From NCBI GenBank assembly GCA_963841695.1, contig CAWJDQ010000006.1, forward strand, positions 310,001 through 374,000: DNA of 64,000 nt, read 5' to 3'. The first letter of the stretch is position 1. Each line of letters begins with the position of its first letter. The translations under genes were made by a program, and so were the position numbers. The notes beneath the pieces were generated by a model. That model worked only from the letters and a program-made list of their open reading frames with translations. It did not search any database and was not told the DNA's origin. Origin of the DNA: RYN-230 sp963841695 (GTDB lineage: Bacteria > Actinomycetota > Actinomycetes > Streptosporangiales > Streptosporangiaceae). This document shows, one piece after another, positions 1-6,758 of this stretch.

Positions 1-264
1 ACGGCCGCCGGGCACGGGGCAGAATACGGACTGGTCCACCTGGCGACCGCGCCGGAGGCGCCGGCCGGGGACGCGGTCCTGGCCGTGCTGGCCAGCCTGG
101 CGGCCCCGGGCGGGCGGGCCCGGGTCTGCCTGCCCGGGCCGCACCCCGCGGTGCGCCTGCTGTTCGCGGCCGGCTGGCGGCACGAGGACAGTGACCTGTT
201 CATGGCGTCCGACCCGGGCCTGCTCGACCCGCGGCGGGCCGTGCCCGACCCGGGCGGCGCCTGA
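1..264 (+). CDS. GNAT-like acetyltransferase, C-terminal fragment cut by window edge
   Basis: The window opens inside this gene. Only the last 87 codons are visible, in frame from base 1 to the TGA at 262-264. The end of the protein contains GWRHEDSDLFMASDP, which resembles the final strand and helix of GNAT N-acetyltransferases, where a Gly-Trp/Phe turn precedes a strand ending in Met/Val. The acetyl-CoA loop lies outside the window, so the substrate is unknown. Composition is Ala/Gly/Arg-rich like the surrounding genes. The fold assignment rests on resemblance only and could be wrong. Confidence 0.5.
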   Translation, partial: TAAGHGAEYGLVHLATAPEAPAGDAVLAVLASLAAPGGRARVCLPGPHPAVRLLFAAGWRHEDSDLFMASDPGLLDPRRAVPDPGGA

Positions 265-385
265 CCCGGGCCTACCGGCCAGGCCACGCCTCAACCCGGA
301 CGGCACCCCGATCCGGGCGGTGCGCACGGGTCCGGGTGAGACTCACCACCCCAGTCCGATCTGCCGGGATGGCCGGGCTGATGCC

Positions 386-595
386 ATGATGCTCTGTGTG
401 GATAAGAAGATGTTCCACGACTCGCTGCGGGACCCCGGATTCGGGCCGCCCCCGGCCGCCGCTACCGACGGCGGCCGGGACTACGCGCGCTACCCGCACG
501 ACGGCCCGGTGCCCGCCCATGACCAGCGCCGCCGCGAGGTCCTGCTGCGGGTCGTGCGGATCAGCGGCACCCTGAACCAGCGCCTGGCCCTATGA
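386..595 (+). CDS. Small protein overlapping doc, possible antitoxin
   Basis: A 69-residue open frame starts at one of two adjacent ATGs (386 or 389) and ends at TGA 593-595, overlapping the ATG of the Doc-like gene in an ATGA junction. This arrangement normally means translational coupling, and type II antitoxins usually precede their toxin in this way. The protein has no Phd, ribbon-helix-helix or AbrB signature that I recognise. The N-terminal half is Pro/Gly-rich with charged residues, and the C-terminal third (about residues 47-69) is a likely amphipathic helix rich in Arg and Leu. No strong ribosome binding site is visible. The antitoxin role is inferred from position only. Confidence 0.45.
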   Translation: MMLCVDKKMFHDSLRDPGFGPPPAAATDGGRDYARYPHDGPVPAHDQRRREVLLRVVRISGTLNQRLAL

Positions 596-969
596 CCGAG
601 TTCCTGAGTGTCGACGACGCGCTGGAGGTGGCGCGGCTCGTCACCGGGGAGGCGCCCCGGGTCCGTGACTTCGCGGATCTGCACGCCGCGCTGACCCGGC
701 CGCAGCAGACCCGGGACGGCCGGGAGGTGTTCCCGGCCATCTGGGACAAGGCGGCCGCGCTGATGGAGTCGCTCGGCCACAGCTACGCGCTGGTGGACGG
801 GAACAAGCGGCTCACCTGGAACGCGACCTGGTTCTTCCTCGGCGTGAACGGTCACCCGCTGGCCGAGCCGCTCGACGAGGAAGCCGCGTTCCAGTTCATG
901 TACGACCTGGTCCGGGGCAGGCTGACGGGCCGGGCCGTCGCGGACCGGCTGCAGAAGTTCGCCGCGTAG
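592..969 (+). CDS. doc: Doc-family (Fic fold) toxin with Tyr at the catalytic His position
   Basis: A 125-residue protein matching the death-on-curing (Doc) family along its length, including the RPQQT stretch near residue 43 and the Fic/Doc loop VDGNKR at residues 68-73. In Doc toxins this loop carries HxFx(D/N)GNKR, and the His is the catalytic base for phosphorylation of EF-Tu. Here the aligned residue is Tyr65 (codon 784-786), so the motif reads YALVDGNKR. The nearby His63 is two residues away and not in register. Length is normal for the family. The gene overlaps the upstream small gene by four bases. Activity may be lost or changed; the start and family call are firm. Confidence 0.82.
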   Translation: MTEFLSVDDALEVARLVTGEAPRVRDFADLHAALTRPQQTRDGREVFPAIWDKAAALMESLGHSYALVDGNKRLTWNATWFFLGVNGHPLAEPLDEEAAFQFMYDLVRGRLTGRAVADRLQKFAA

Positions 970-983
970 CGGTCGCCCCCGGG

Positions 984-2555
984 CTACTGGCGGGTCAGGT
1001 TCGGCGCGCCGTCGCGGAGGACGAACTTCTGGATTTTCCCGGTCGCGGTCTTCGGCAGCTCGGTGACGAACGTCACCCCGCGCGGGGCCTTGAAGTGCGC
1101 CAGCCGCTCGCGGGCGAACGCGATGATCTCGTCCTCGGTCGCGGTCTCGCCACTGCGCAGCACCACGAAAGCCTGCGGGGTCTCCCCCCAGCGGTCGCTC
1201 GGCAGCCCCACGATCGCGGCCTCCTGGACCGCGGGGTGGCGCAGCAGCGTGCCCTCGACTTCGACCGACGAGATATTCTCGCCGCCGCTGATGATCACGT
1301 CCTTGATCCGGTCGCGGATCTCGACGTAACCGTCCGGGTGCACCACGGCCGCGTCGCCGGTGTGGAACCACCCGTCGCCCATGGCCCGCCGGGTGGCCTC
1401 CGGATCGTGGTAGTACCCGGACATGACGACGTTCCCGCGGACCACGATCTCGCCCAGGGTCCGCCCGTCCGCCGCGACCTCCTCGCCGTCCGCGCCCTGG
1501 ACCCGCAGCTCGCCCGAGGTCAGCAGCTCGACTCCCTGGCGGGACTTGACCTCCGCGCGGTCGGCCGGCTTGAGCTCCGCGTGCTCGGGCAGCGGGGCGC
1601 AGACCGTGATGAACGGCGCGGTCTCGGTGAGGCCGTAGACCTGGGTGACGTCCCAGCCGAAGTCCCCCTCCAGCCGCTCGATGGTCGCGGCCGCCGGGGG
1701 CGCCCCGGCCGTGATCACGACCACGCCGGGCAGCACCTCGCCGCGCACCTCCGCGGGCGCGTTGGCCAGCGAGATCAGCACGGTGGGGGCGGCACTCAGG
1801 CGGCGCACGTGCTCCTCGCGGATCATCCGGAACACCTCGGCCGGCTCGACCTTGCGCAGGCAGACGTGGGTCGCGGCGGCGGCTGTCACCGTCCAGGTGA
1901 ACGTCCAGCCGTTCGCGTGGAACATCGGCAGCGTCCACAGGTACGGCTCGCCCACCGGGATCGGCAGGTGCAGCAGGGTGCCGATCGAGTTCATCGTCGC
2001 GTTCCGGTGACTGATCATCACGCCCTTGGGCCGCGCCGTGGTCCCGCTGGTGTAGTTGATCGTGAGCAGGTCACGCTCGTCCACGTCAGCCCGGGCGAAA
2101 TCAGGGCTGGCGGCGGCGATGGCCGCCTCGTAGTCCAGCCAGCCGTCCCGGGCGCCCCCGAACGCCACGAAGTGCCGCACGCCCGGCAGCCGGTCCCGGA
2201 TCGAGTCCACCGTGTCCAGGTAGTCCACGTCCACGCAGACCACGGAGGAGCCGGAGTGGTTGATGATGTAGACGAAGTCCTCCCCCGTCAGCCGGTAGTT
2301 GATCGGCACCAGCACCGCGCCGATCTGCGGCACCGCGTAGAACGACTCCAGCTGGGCGTGGGTATTCGGCGCGATCGTCGCCACCCGGTCGCCGCGCGAT
2401 ACGCCGAGCTGCTGCAGGACGGCTGACCAGCGGTCGCAGCGATCGAAGAACTGCTCGTAGGTCAGCCGCAGCTCGCCGTCCACGACGGCCAGGCGGTGAC
2501 CGTGGAGCCGGCGGGTCCGGCGGGCGAACTCCAGCGGCGTGAGCGGCGTTTCCAT
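984..2555 (-). CDS. AMP-forming acyl-CoA synthetase (fatty acid-CoA ligase)
   Basis: A 523-residue member of the ANL adenylate-forming family, of normal length for bacterial acyl-CoA synthetases. The ATP-binding motif A3 is seen as NYTSGTTARPKGVM near residue 166 (Ala replaces the usual Gly after TT), motif A5 as YGLTETAP near 310, motif A7 as GWFHTGDAAV near 398 and A8 as RIKDVIISGGENIS near 420. The catalytic Lys is in PKTATGKIQK close to the C-terminus. It should activate a carboxylic acid to acyl-AMP and then to acyl-CoA in the cytoplasm. The chain-length preference cannot be read; the sequence looks most like medium-chain or FadD-type ligases. The gene stands alone, tail to tail with the doc gene. 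Confidence 0.88.
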   Translation of the reverse strand: METPLTPLEFARRTRRLHGHRLAVVDGELRLTYEQFFDRCDRWSAVLQQLGVSRGDRVATIAPNTHAQLESFYAVPQIGAVLVPINYRLTGEDFVYIINHSGSSVVCVDVDYLDTVDSIRDRLPGVRHFVAFGGARDGWLDYEAAIAAASPDFARADVDERDLLTINYTSGTTARPKGVMISHRNATMNSIGTLLHLPIPVGEPYLWTLPMFHANGWTFTWTVTAAAATHVCLRKVEPAEVFRMIREEHVRRLSAAPTVLISLANAPAEVRGEVLPGVVVITAGAPPAAATIERLEGDFGWDVTQVYGLTETAPFITVCAPLPEHAELKPADRAEVKSRQGVELLTSGELRVQGADGEEVAADGRTLGEIVVRGNVVMSGYYHDPEATRRAMGDGWFHTGDAAVVHPDGYVEIRDRIKDVIISGGENISSVEVEGTLLRHPAVQEAAIVGLPSDRWGETPQAFVVLRSGETATEDEIIAFARERLAHFKAPRGVTFVTELPKTATGKIQKFVLRDGAPNLTRQ

Positions 2556-2806
2556 GGCGCGCCTCCACAGTGAAGCGGGTCTTAGGCCCGCGCGGGCCGG
2601 CCGGGGGCTGCCGGGTCCCGGGCGGGCGGTCAGCCACGGACCATCCGGTCAGCCGGACATCCGTCACAGGCATTACCGCCGCCACCGCAGGCGTGCTGTC
2701 AACACGAACGTTAGCCGCAGAACGCCGTTTCCACGAGGACGCGACCGCCTGAATTGGCGGGACCTTCGCCCCTGGCCCGCCCCGCCGGGCACCGTTCCCC
2801 GGGCGG

Positions 2807-3651
2807 TCAGCGGGCGAGGACGCCGACCAGGATGCGGTTCTCGCCGCGCTGCCAGATCGTGCCGATCTCGGCGAAGCCCGCGGCGCGCAGCCCCTCCACG
2901 TGGGTAGCCAGCTCGACAGACTCCGACCCATGGTGGTCCTCGGTCAGCCTGCGCTGCGCACGCTCGGCCAGCGGGGCGGCGAGCGCCGGATCCTCCTTGA
3001 TCGCCTCCCACCAGCCCTGCCAGGACTCCGGCAGGCCGTCCGGGAAGCGGCGCTGCTCCTCCCGCTCGATCAGCGCCTGCCCCAGCCGGGCCAGCGTGGG
3101 AACCGCGGTGGCGTCGTCCTTCAGGTGATCCCCGTCGAGCAGCAGGCCGCCCGGGCGCAGCACCGTGGCCAGCCGCGCGTACATGAGGTGCAGCGCTTCC
3201 GGCTGCAGCCAGTGCAGGGCCGTGGTGCTCACCGCCGCGTCGGCCGGCCGGTCCAGGCCGGCAGCACCGAGGTCCAGCCGTGAGAGCGCAGGTCCACGTC
3301 GGCGAACCGCAGCCCCTCCCGCTGCCCGTACGCGGCCCGGCCGAGCGCCAGCAGCACCGGGTCGGTGTCGATGGCGATGACCCGGGCGCCGGGGATCCGG
3401 TCCAGCAGCCGCACCGACAGCGAGCCGGGCCCGCAGCCCAGGTCCAGCACGAGCGGGTCGGGACGCCCGGCGGCTTCCTCGACCGCGTCGATGAGGGCGG
3501 TGAACCGGTCCTCCCGGTCGGGCAGGTAGCCCTGCTGCTGGACCTCCCACCGGGCGATCCAGCGCTGCGCGGTCTCGTGGTCCAGCACGTCCTGATTCAG
3601 CTCGGGCACGCCCGCCTCCTCGTCACTGCCGACTATGCTTTCGTCAGTCAC
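2807..3651 (-). CDS. Class I SAM-dependent methyltransferase, frameshifted near 3260
   Basis: The N-terminal part reads from GTG 3651 with the SAM-binding motif I VLDLGCGPGSLS near residue 68 and the acidic end of strand two, AIDTDP. Near 3255-3275 the frame changes, after which the second frame continues with a typical class I methyltransferase core (ALHWLQPEALH, then RPGGLLLDGDHL) to TGA at 2807. Together the pieces make a protein of about 280 residues, normal for this family. The substrate is unknown. The neighbouring CGNR zinc protein starts 29 bp away on the other strand, so the two share a very short divergent control region. A TATGCT box lies just upstream, so the message may be nearly leaderless. 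I infer an indel rather than true decay. Confidence 0.75.
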
Positions 3652-3680
3652 AACCTAGGACCCGGAGCATAACTGGTCAA

Positions 3681-4256
3681 GTGAATTTCAACAGTCACAT
3701 GGACATCGTGGTGACCGTGGCGGCCAGCCTCGTCAACACGCTCACGCCGGGCGAGGACCGCGGCCGCCCGTACCCGCCGCCCGACGAGGCCAGCCTGCCG
3801 GCGGCCGTCACCGCGGCGCTGCGCTCGGGCAGCCCGCGCACCCGGGACGTCACCCTGGCCGAGGCCAGCGAACTGCGCCGGTTCGCGACCGCGTTCCGGG
3901 CGGTGTTCGCGGCCGTGGCCGCGGGTGACGTGGACAGCGCCGCCCGCCAGGTCAACGACCTGATCGCGGCCACCGGCGCCCATCCCTGGCTGGACCGCCA
4001 CGACGGCGAGCCGTGGCACCTGCACTTCCACGGGGACGACGACTCGGCGGCCACGGGCTGGGCGGCCGGCTGCGCCACCGGGCTGGCCGTGGTCCTGGGC
4101 AGTGACGGCCGCAGCCGGATCGGGGTGTGCACCGCGCCGCACTGCGACCGGGTGTACGTGGACACCTCGCGCAACGGCACCCGCCGGTTCTGCTCCACGG
4201 CCTGCCAGAACCGGGTCAAGGCGGCGGCCTTCCGGGCCCGCCAGGCCGCGGTCTGA
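3681..4256 (+). CDS. CGNR zinc-finger protein (ABATE domain regulator)
   Basis: A 191-residue protein starting at GTG 3681 (an ATG at 3699 is an alternative). The C-terminal 45 residues hold the CGNR zinc finger: GVCTAPHCDRVYVDTSRNGT followed by RRFCSTACQNRVKAAAFRAR, giving four Cys ligands and the DTSRNGTRR core. The N-terminal 120 residues resemble the ABATE domain that is usually fused to it. Such proteins are thought to be transcriptional or stress regulators; the finger is probably a DNA-binding element. Family identity is clear, the target is unknown. It is read away from the methyltransferase gene, which is a possible target through their shared 29-bp gap. Confidence 0.85.
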   Translation: MNFNSHMDIVVTVAASLVNTLTPGEDRGRPYPPPDEASLPAAVTAALRSGSPRTRDVTLAEASELRRFATAFRAVFAAVAAGDVDSAARQVNDLIAATGAHPWLDRHDGEPWHLHFHGDDDSAATGWAAGCATGLAVVLGSDGRSRIGVCTAPHCDRVYVDTSRNGTRRFCSTACQNRVKAAAFRARQAAV

Positions 4257-4512
4257 CCGCGGCCGGCGTCCGGGGTGGTGCCCGGACGGCCCGCACCGCC
4301 GGCAGAGCGAGGACGACCGCGGTGCTCCCCGCCGACCAGGCCGCCCCGAACCCGAGCACCGCCCGGGCACCGAGGACAGCGGCGACCGGGCCGGCCGCCG
4401 CGAAGGCGAGCGGGCCGAACGCGAACGCGGTCACCGTCTGGAACGCGGTCACCCGCGCCAGCACGCCCGGGGGGAGCTGCAGGCGAGGAACAGCCGTCAG
4501 CGCGCCTCCACG
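4216..4512 (-). pseudogene. Remnant of an MFS transporter C-terminus
   Basis: Directly after the stop codon of the GntR gene (4513-4515), the same frame stays open for about 95 codons. It encodes VPRLQLPPGVLARVTAFQ followed by two hydrophobic Ala/Val/Leu-rich segments. The start of this stretch looks like the loop before transmembrane helix 11 of major facilitator efflux proteins, where the consensus is close to RVPDALLGRVTA, and the rest resembles helices 11 and 12. The remaining ten helices are missing. I read it as a deletion remnant, perhaps of an efflux pump once controlled by the GntR regulator. It overlaps the end of the CGNR gene by about 40 bp on the opposite strand, which also suggests decay. 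Confidence 0.4.
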
Positions 4513-4770
4513 TCAGCCGACGCCCGGGCGTTCGTTGACGAACGTGCCGCGTCCCTGCATGGTCACGATCAGGCCGCGCTCGCGGAGGATCTCCATCGAC
4601 TTGCGGACCGTGTTGTATGCCACCCCGTACTCCACGGCCACGTCCCGTTCCGGGGGCAGGCGCGTGCCGGGCTCCAGCTCGCCCGCCTCGATCCGGGCCG
4701 CGATGTGCTCAGCGACCTGGACGTACATCAGCCGCAGCGGGGTCGGGCTGAACGGCGGCACCGTGCTCAT
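4513..4770 (-). CDS. Short GntR-family transcriptional regulator (winged helix only)
   Basis: An 85-residue protein made almost entirely of the GntR winged-helix DNA-binding domain: YVQVAEHIAARIEAGELEPG, then RLPPERDVAVEYGVAYNTVR and the wing MQGRGTFV near residue 75. No effector-binding domain follows, so it is shorter than most GntR proteins. Similar minimal regulators are found in actinomycete mobile elements and next to small accessory genes. It starts at ATG 4768-4770 without a clear ribosome binding site and faces the small gene at 4906 across a 135-bp gap with a perfect palindrome, its likely operator. Confidence 0.83.
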   Translation of the reverse strand: MSTVPPFSPTPLRLMYVQVAEHIAARIEAGELEPGTRLPPERDVAVEYGVAYNTVRKSMEILRERGLIVTMQGRGTFVNERPGVG

Positions 4771-4828
4771 GGAAGCAGGCTAAAGCCCGCGTGACCAGCC
4801 TAAACATTCAGTAGCCTTCCAATAGGCT

Positions 4829-4842
4829 TAGGAAGCTTCCTA
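4829..4842. promoter_or_regulatory. Perfect palindrome between divergent genes, likely GntR operator
   Basis: TAGGAAGCTTCCTA is a perfect 14-bp palindrome in an unusually AT-rich gap between the divergent GntR and small protein genes. It overlaps the area where both promoters must lie (a TATACTT box follows at once). A second imperfect element, GCCTTCCAATAGGC, lies at 4814-4827. Its function as operator is inferred from position and symmetry. Confidence 0.55.
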
Positions 4843-4905
4843 TACTTACCCCAGCAGCAGCGGTGCGTCACCCACAGTCAGCACCCCCCGGCAGGAGACA
4901 CGAAC

Positions 4906-5148
4906 GTGGACTTAGAACCGATGACCACCACCGACCTACGCGACCTGGAAGCGGCACGGCGGGATTTCCCCCGCTACCACATTGAGGTGGAACCCGCTAT
5001 CGACCGACGCCGCTACATCGCCCGCCGTGCCCAGCCCGGACCAGGACCGCACACCCTCATCACCAGCGACCTCACCGAACTCCGCGCAGAACTCGCGACC
5101 AGCCAGCCCGCCACGCCGCTCCCGCGCAGGAGGCCACCCGGTGACTGA
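4906..5148 (+). CDS. Small conserved-looking protein of unknown function
   Basis: An 80-residue protein starting at GTG 4906, preceded by AGGAG at a good distance (8 nt). It has an acidic N-terminus, a central segment with FPRYHIEVEPAIDRRRYIAR that looks like two β-strands, and a Pro/Arg-rich tail. I do not recognise a family. It ends at TGA 5146-5148, overlapping the GTG (5141) of the next gene, so the two are translationally coupled. Together with the divergent short GntR gene this forms a small regulated cassette, similar in layout to accessory operons of actinomycete integrative elements, though no integrase or replication gene is visible. Confidence 0.6.
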   Translation: MDLEPMTTTDLRDLEAARRDFPRYHIEVEPAIDRRRYIARRAQPGPGPHTLITSDLTELRAELATSQPATPLPRRRPPGD

Positions 5149-5563
5149 TCCCACCGCAAGGCGCCGGCTGCCCTGGACCACCGTTCCGCACGGCCGACAG
5201 CGACGGCTGTTACGCCGCCAGAACGGGCTGTCCCGGGCAAAGCTCGCTACTCGGGCCGGGATCGGCGCGGCCACCGTGGCCAGGCTCGAACGCCAGGACC
5301 ACACCCTGCCGCAGCCGCACCCCCGGGTGACTCGCCGCCGCCGGGCCGGGCCCGGAACGGGCCGGGCGGGCGGGGCGATCAGGGCGGTCAGCGTGACGAC
5401 GGGCTGGCCAGGCGGGAGTCGTCGCGGCGCAGGCCGGCCGGGAGGTAGGCGGCGCCCGGGCCGCCGGCCCGGGCCGTGTCGGCGGGGTTGGAGATCGCGC
5501 ATCGCTGCAGGGACAGGCAGCCGCACCCGATGCAGGAGTCCAGGCCGTCACGCAGCGCGGTAA
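5141..5563 (+). CDS. Helix-turn-helix (XRE-like) protein with degenerate C-terminus
   Basis: Reads from GTG 5141, overlapping the stop of the preceding gene. Residues 15-50 hold a Cro/C1-type helix-turn-helix: RQRRLLRRQNGLSRAKLATR then AGIGAATVARLERQ. After about residue 60 the sequence becomes Arg/Gly/Pro-rich and no longer resembles a protein of this type. From 5388 it runs antisense to the coding end of soxR. I expect the true protein to be about 80 residues and suspect a frameshift near 5310-5330 (the usual continuation would be a short helix). It is probably a DNA-binding partner of the small gene before it. Confidence 0.55.
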   Translation: MTDPTARRRLPWTTVPHGRQRRLLRRQNGLSRAKLATRAGIGAATVARLERQDHTLPQPHPRVTRRRRAGPGTGRAGGAIRAVSVTTGWPGGSRRGAGRPGGRRRPGRRPGPCRRGWRSRIAAGTGSRTRCRSPGRHAAR

Positions 5564-5873
5564 GCGCCTCGATCTGGTCGTCCAGCCGCTGCCGCCAGCC
5601 CCGGGACAGCCGGGACCAGTCCGCGCGGGTGGGGGTCCGCCCGGCGGGCAGTGACGACAGCGCCTCCGCTACCTCAGTCAGGCTGAGCCCGACGTTGCGC
5701 GCGGCCCGGATGAAGGCCAGCCGGCGCAGCGTGCTGCGCTCGAACCGGCGCTGGCCACCCGCGGTCCGGCCCGCGGACAGCAGGCCGAGCCCCTCGTAAT
5801 AGCGGACCGCCGACTCGGCGAAGCCGCTGCGCCGGGCTATCTCGCCGACCGTCAGCAAATCCGTGGCGCGCAC
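5388..5873 (-). CDS. soxR: Redox-sensitive transcriptional activator SoxR
   Basis: A 161-residue MerR-family regulator. The winged helix occupies residues 6-50 (VGEIARRSGFAESAVRYYEG is diagnostic), followed by a dimerisation helix, and the C-terminal Cys cluster is C114, C117, C119 and C125 (CIGCGCLSLQRC), the CX2CXCX5C ligand set of the [2Fe-2S] cluster of SoxR. It senses redox-active compounds through this cluster and untwists promoters with long spacers. In actinomycetes SoxR controls a few oxidoreductases and efflux genes rather than superoxide defence. It is divergent from an SDR gene whose promoter has the matching 19-bp spacer. Confidence 0.92.
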   Translation of the reverse strand: MRATDLLTVGEIARRSGFAESAVRYYEGLGLLSAGRTAGGQRRFERSTLRRLAFIRAARNVGLSLTEVAEALSSLPAGRTPTRADWSRLSRGWRQRLDDQIEALTALRDGLDSCIGCGCLSLQRCAISNPADTARAGGPGAAYLPAGLRRDDSRLASPSSR

Positions 5874-5889
5874 CAGGCCCTCCCCAAAA

Positions 5890-5915
5890 TGAAGCTGGCT
5901 TCAACTCTCAGTATG
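5890..5915. promoter_or_regulatory. Second SoxR-box-like element near the soxR start
   Basis: The perfect inverted repeat TGAAGC-TG-GCTTCA (5890-5903) lies 17 bp upstream of soxR. It runs into CTTCAACTctCAGTATG (5899-5915), which is repeated almost exactly at 5985-6001 in the SDR promoter. I read it as a SoxR site that allows autoregulation. No good -35 box lies 19 bp from this CAGTAT. Confidence 0.5.
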
Positions 5916-5968
5916 CCACCCGCGCGGGCCGCGGGGCCGGCCATCCGCCTCCCGCAGCAGCCGGGGGG

Positions 5969-5999
5969 TTGACTTCAAGTTGACTTCAACTACCAGTAT
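5969..5999 (+). promoter_or_regulatory. MerR-type promoter with 19-bp spacer and SoxR box
   Basis: TTGACT (5969-5974) and CAGTAT (5994-5999) are separated by exactly 19 bp. This over-long spacing is the hallmark of promoters activated by MerR-family proteins. The spacer contains TTCAAGTTGACTTCAA, close to a SoxR dyad. It faces the SDR gene and lies in the divergent gap of soxR, so SoxR activation of that gene is likely. Confidence 0.65.
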
Positions 6000-6032
6000 G
6001 GGCGCGTGCACCCGGACGAACTCGGAGGAGCC

Positions 6033-6758
6033 GTGCCTACTGCTGTGATCACCGGAGCGTCTCAGGGCCTGGGCCGGGCGGTAGCCCGCGCGCTGGCGGG
6101 GCGCGGCTGGTCCCTGGTCGTGGACGCCCGGCACGCCGATCGAGCTCACGGCCGCGGCGGCTGGCCTGGCCGCGGTGACCGCGATCCCCGGCGACGTGAC
6201 CGACCCGGCGCACCGGGCCGCGATCGCCTCGGCGATCGTCCCGGGCGGCCGCCTCGACCTGCTGATGAACAACGCCAGCCGCCTGGGGCCCAGTCCCCAG
6301 CCCGCGCTGCGCAGCTACCCGCTGGCCGAGCTCGGCCAGGTCTACCAGACCAACGTGCTGGCGCCGCTGGCCCTGATCCAGCTGCTGGCCGGCCCGCTGA
6401 CCGCGGCCGGCGGCGCGGTCGTCAACGTCAGCTCGGACGCGGCGGCCGAGCGCCTACCCCGGCTGGGGCGGTTACGGCTCGGCCAAGGCGGCGCTCGACC
6501 AGCTCACCGCCGTCCTCGCCGCCGAGGAGCCCGGGCTGAGCTGCTACGCGTTCGACCCCGGCGACATGCGCACCGCGATGCACCAGCGCGCCTTCCCGGG
6601 CGAGGACATCTCCGGCCGGCCGGAGCCGGAGGTGGCCGCCGCGGCACTGCTGCGGCTCCTCGGCCAGCGGCCGCCCAGCGGCCGGTATGTGGCCAGTGAC
6701 TACCCGGCAGCCGGCCTGCACGGCGGGCAGCCAGCCGGATCCGGCGGTGACCCGGTGA
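6033..6758 (+). CDS. Short-chain dehydrogenase/reductase, SoxR-associated, frameshifted
   Basis: Starts at GTG 6033 behind GGAGGAG. The first frame carries the Rossmann nucleotide motif VITGASQGLGRAVARAL. A frame change near 6140 leads to DVTDPAHR, the NNAS strand and NVSSDAAAE (catalytic Ser). A second change near 6455 leads to GYGSAKAALDQLTAVLAAEE, with the catalytic Tyr-x3-Lys. The assembled protein of about 240 residues has all SDR core motifs, so the breaks are probably indels. It should be an NAD(P)-dependent oxidoreductase of unknown substrate, placed under a SoxR-type promoter. The downstream QueA-like gene begins at about 6755, where GTGA would give a coupled stop/start; in the present frame the two run together without a stop. 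Confidence 0.75.

Noticed and set aside
1095..2426. Open frame antisense to the acyl-CoA synthetase
   Set aside because: Same GC-driven artefact; the minus strand protein is complete and conserved.
4829..4842. Restriction of the palindrome to a HindIII site by chance
   Set aside because: AAGCTT forms only the core; the symmetry extends to 14 bp and sits exactly between divergent genes, so an operator is more likely than chance.
4500..5600. Integrated actinomycete element (AICE)
   Set aside because: Short GntR and HTH genes recall such elements, but no integrase, excisionase, Rep, Tra gene or attachment repeat is present.
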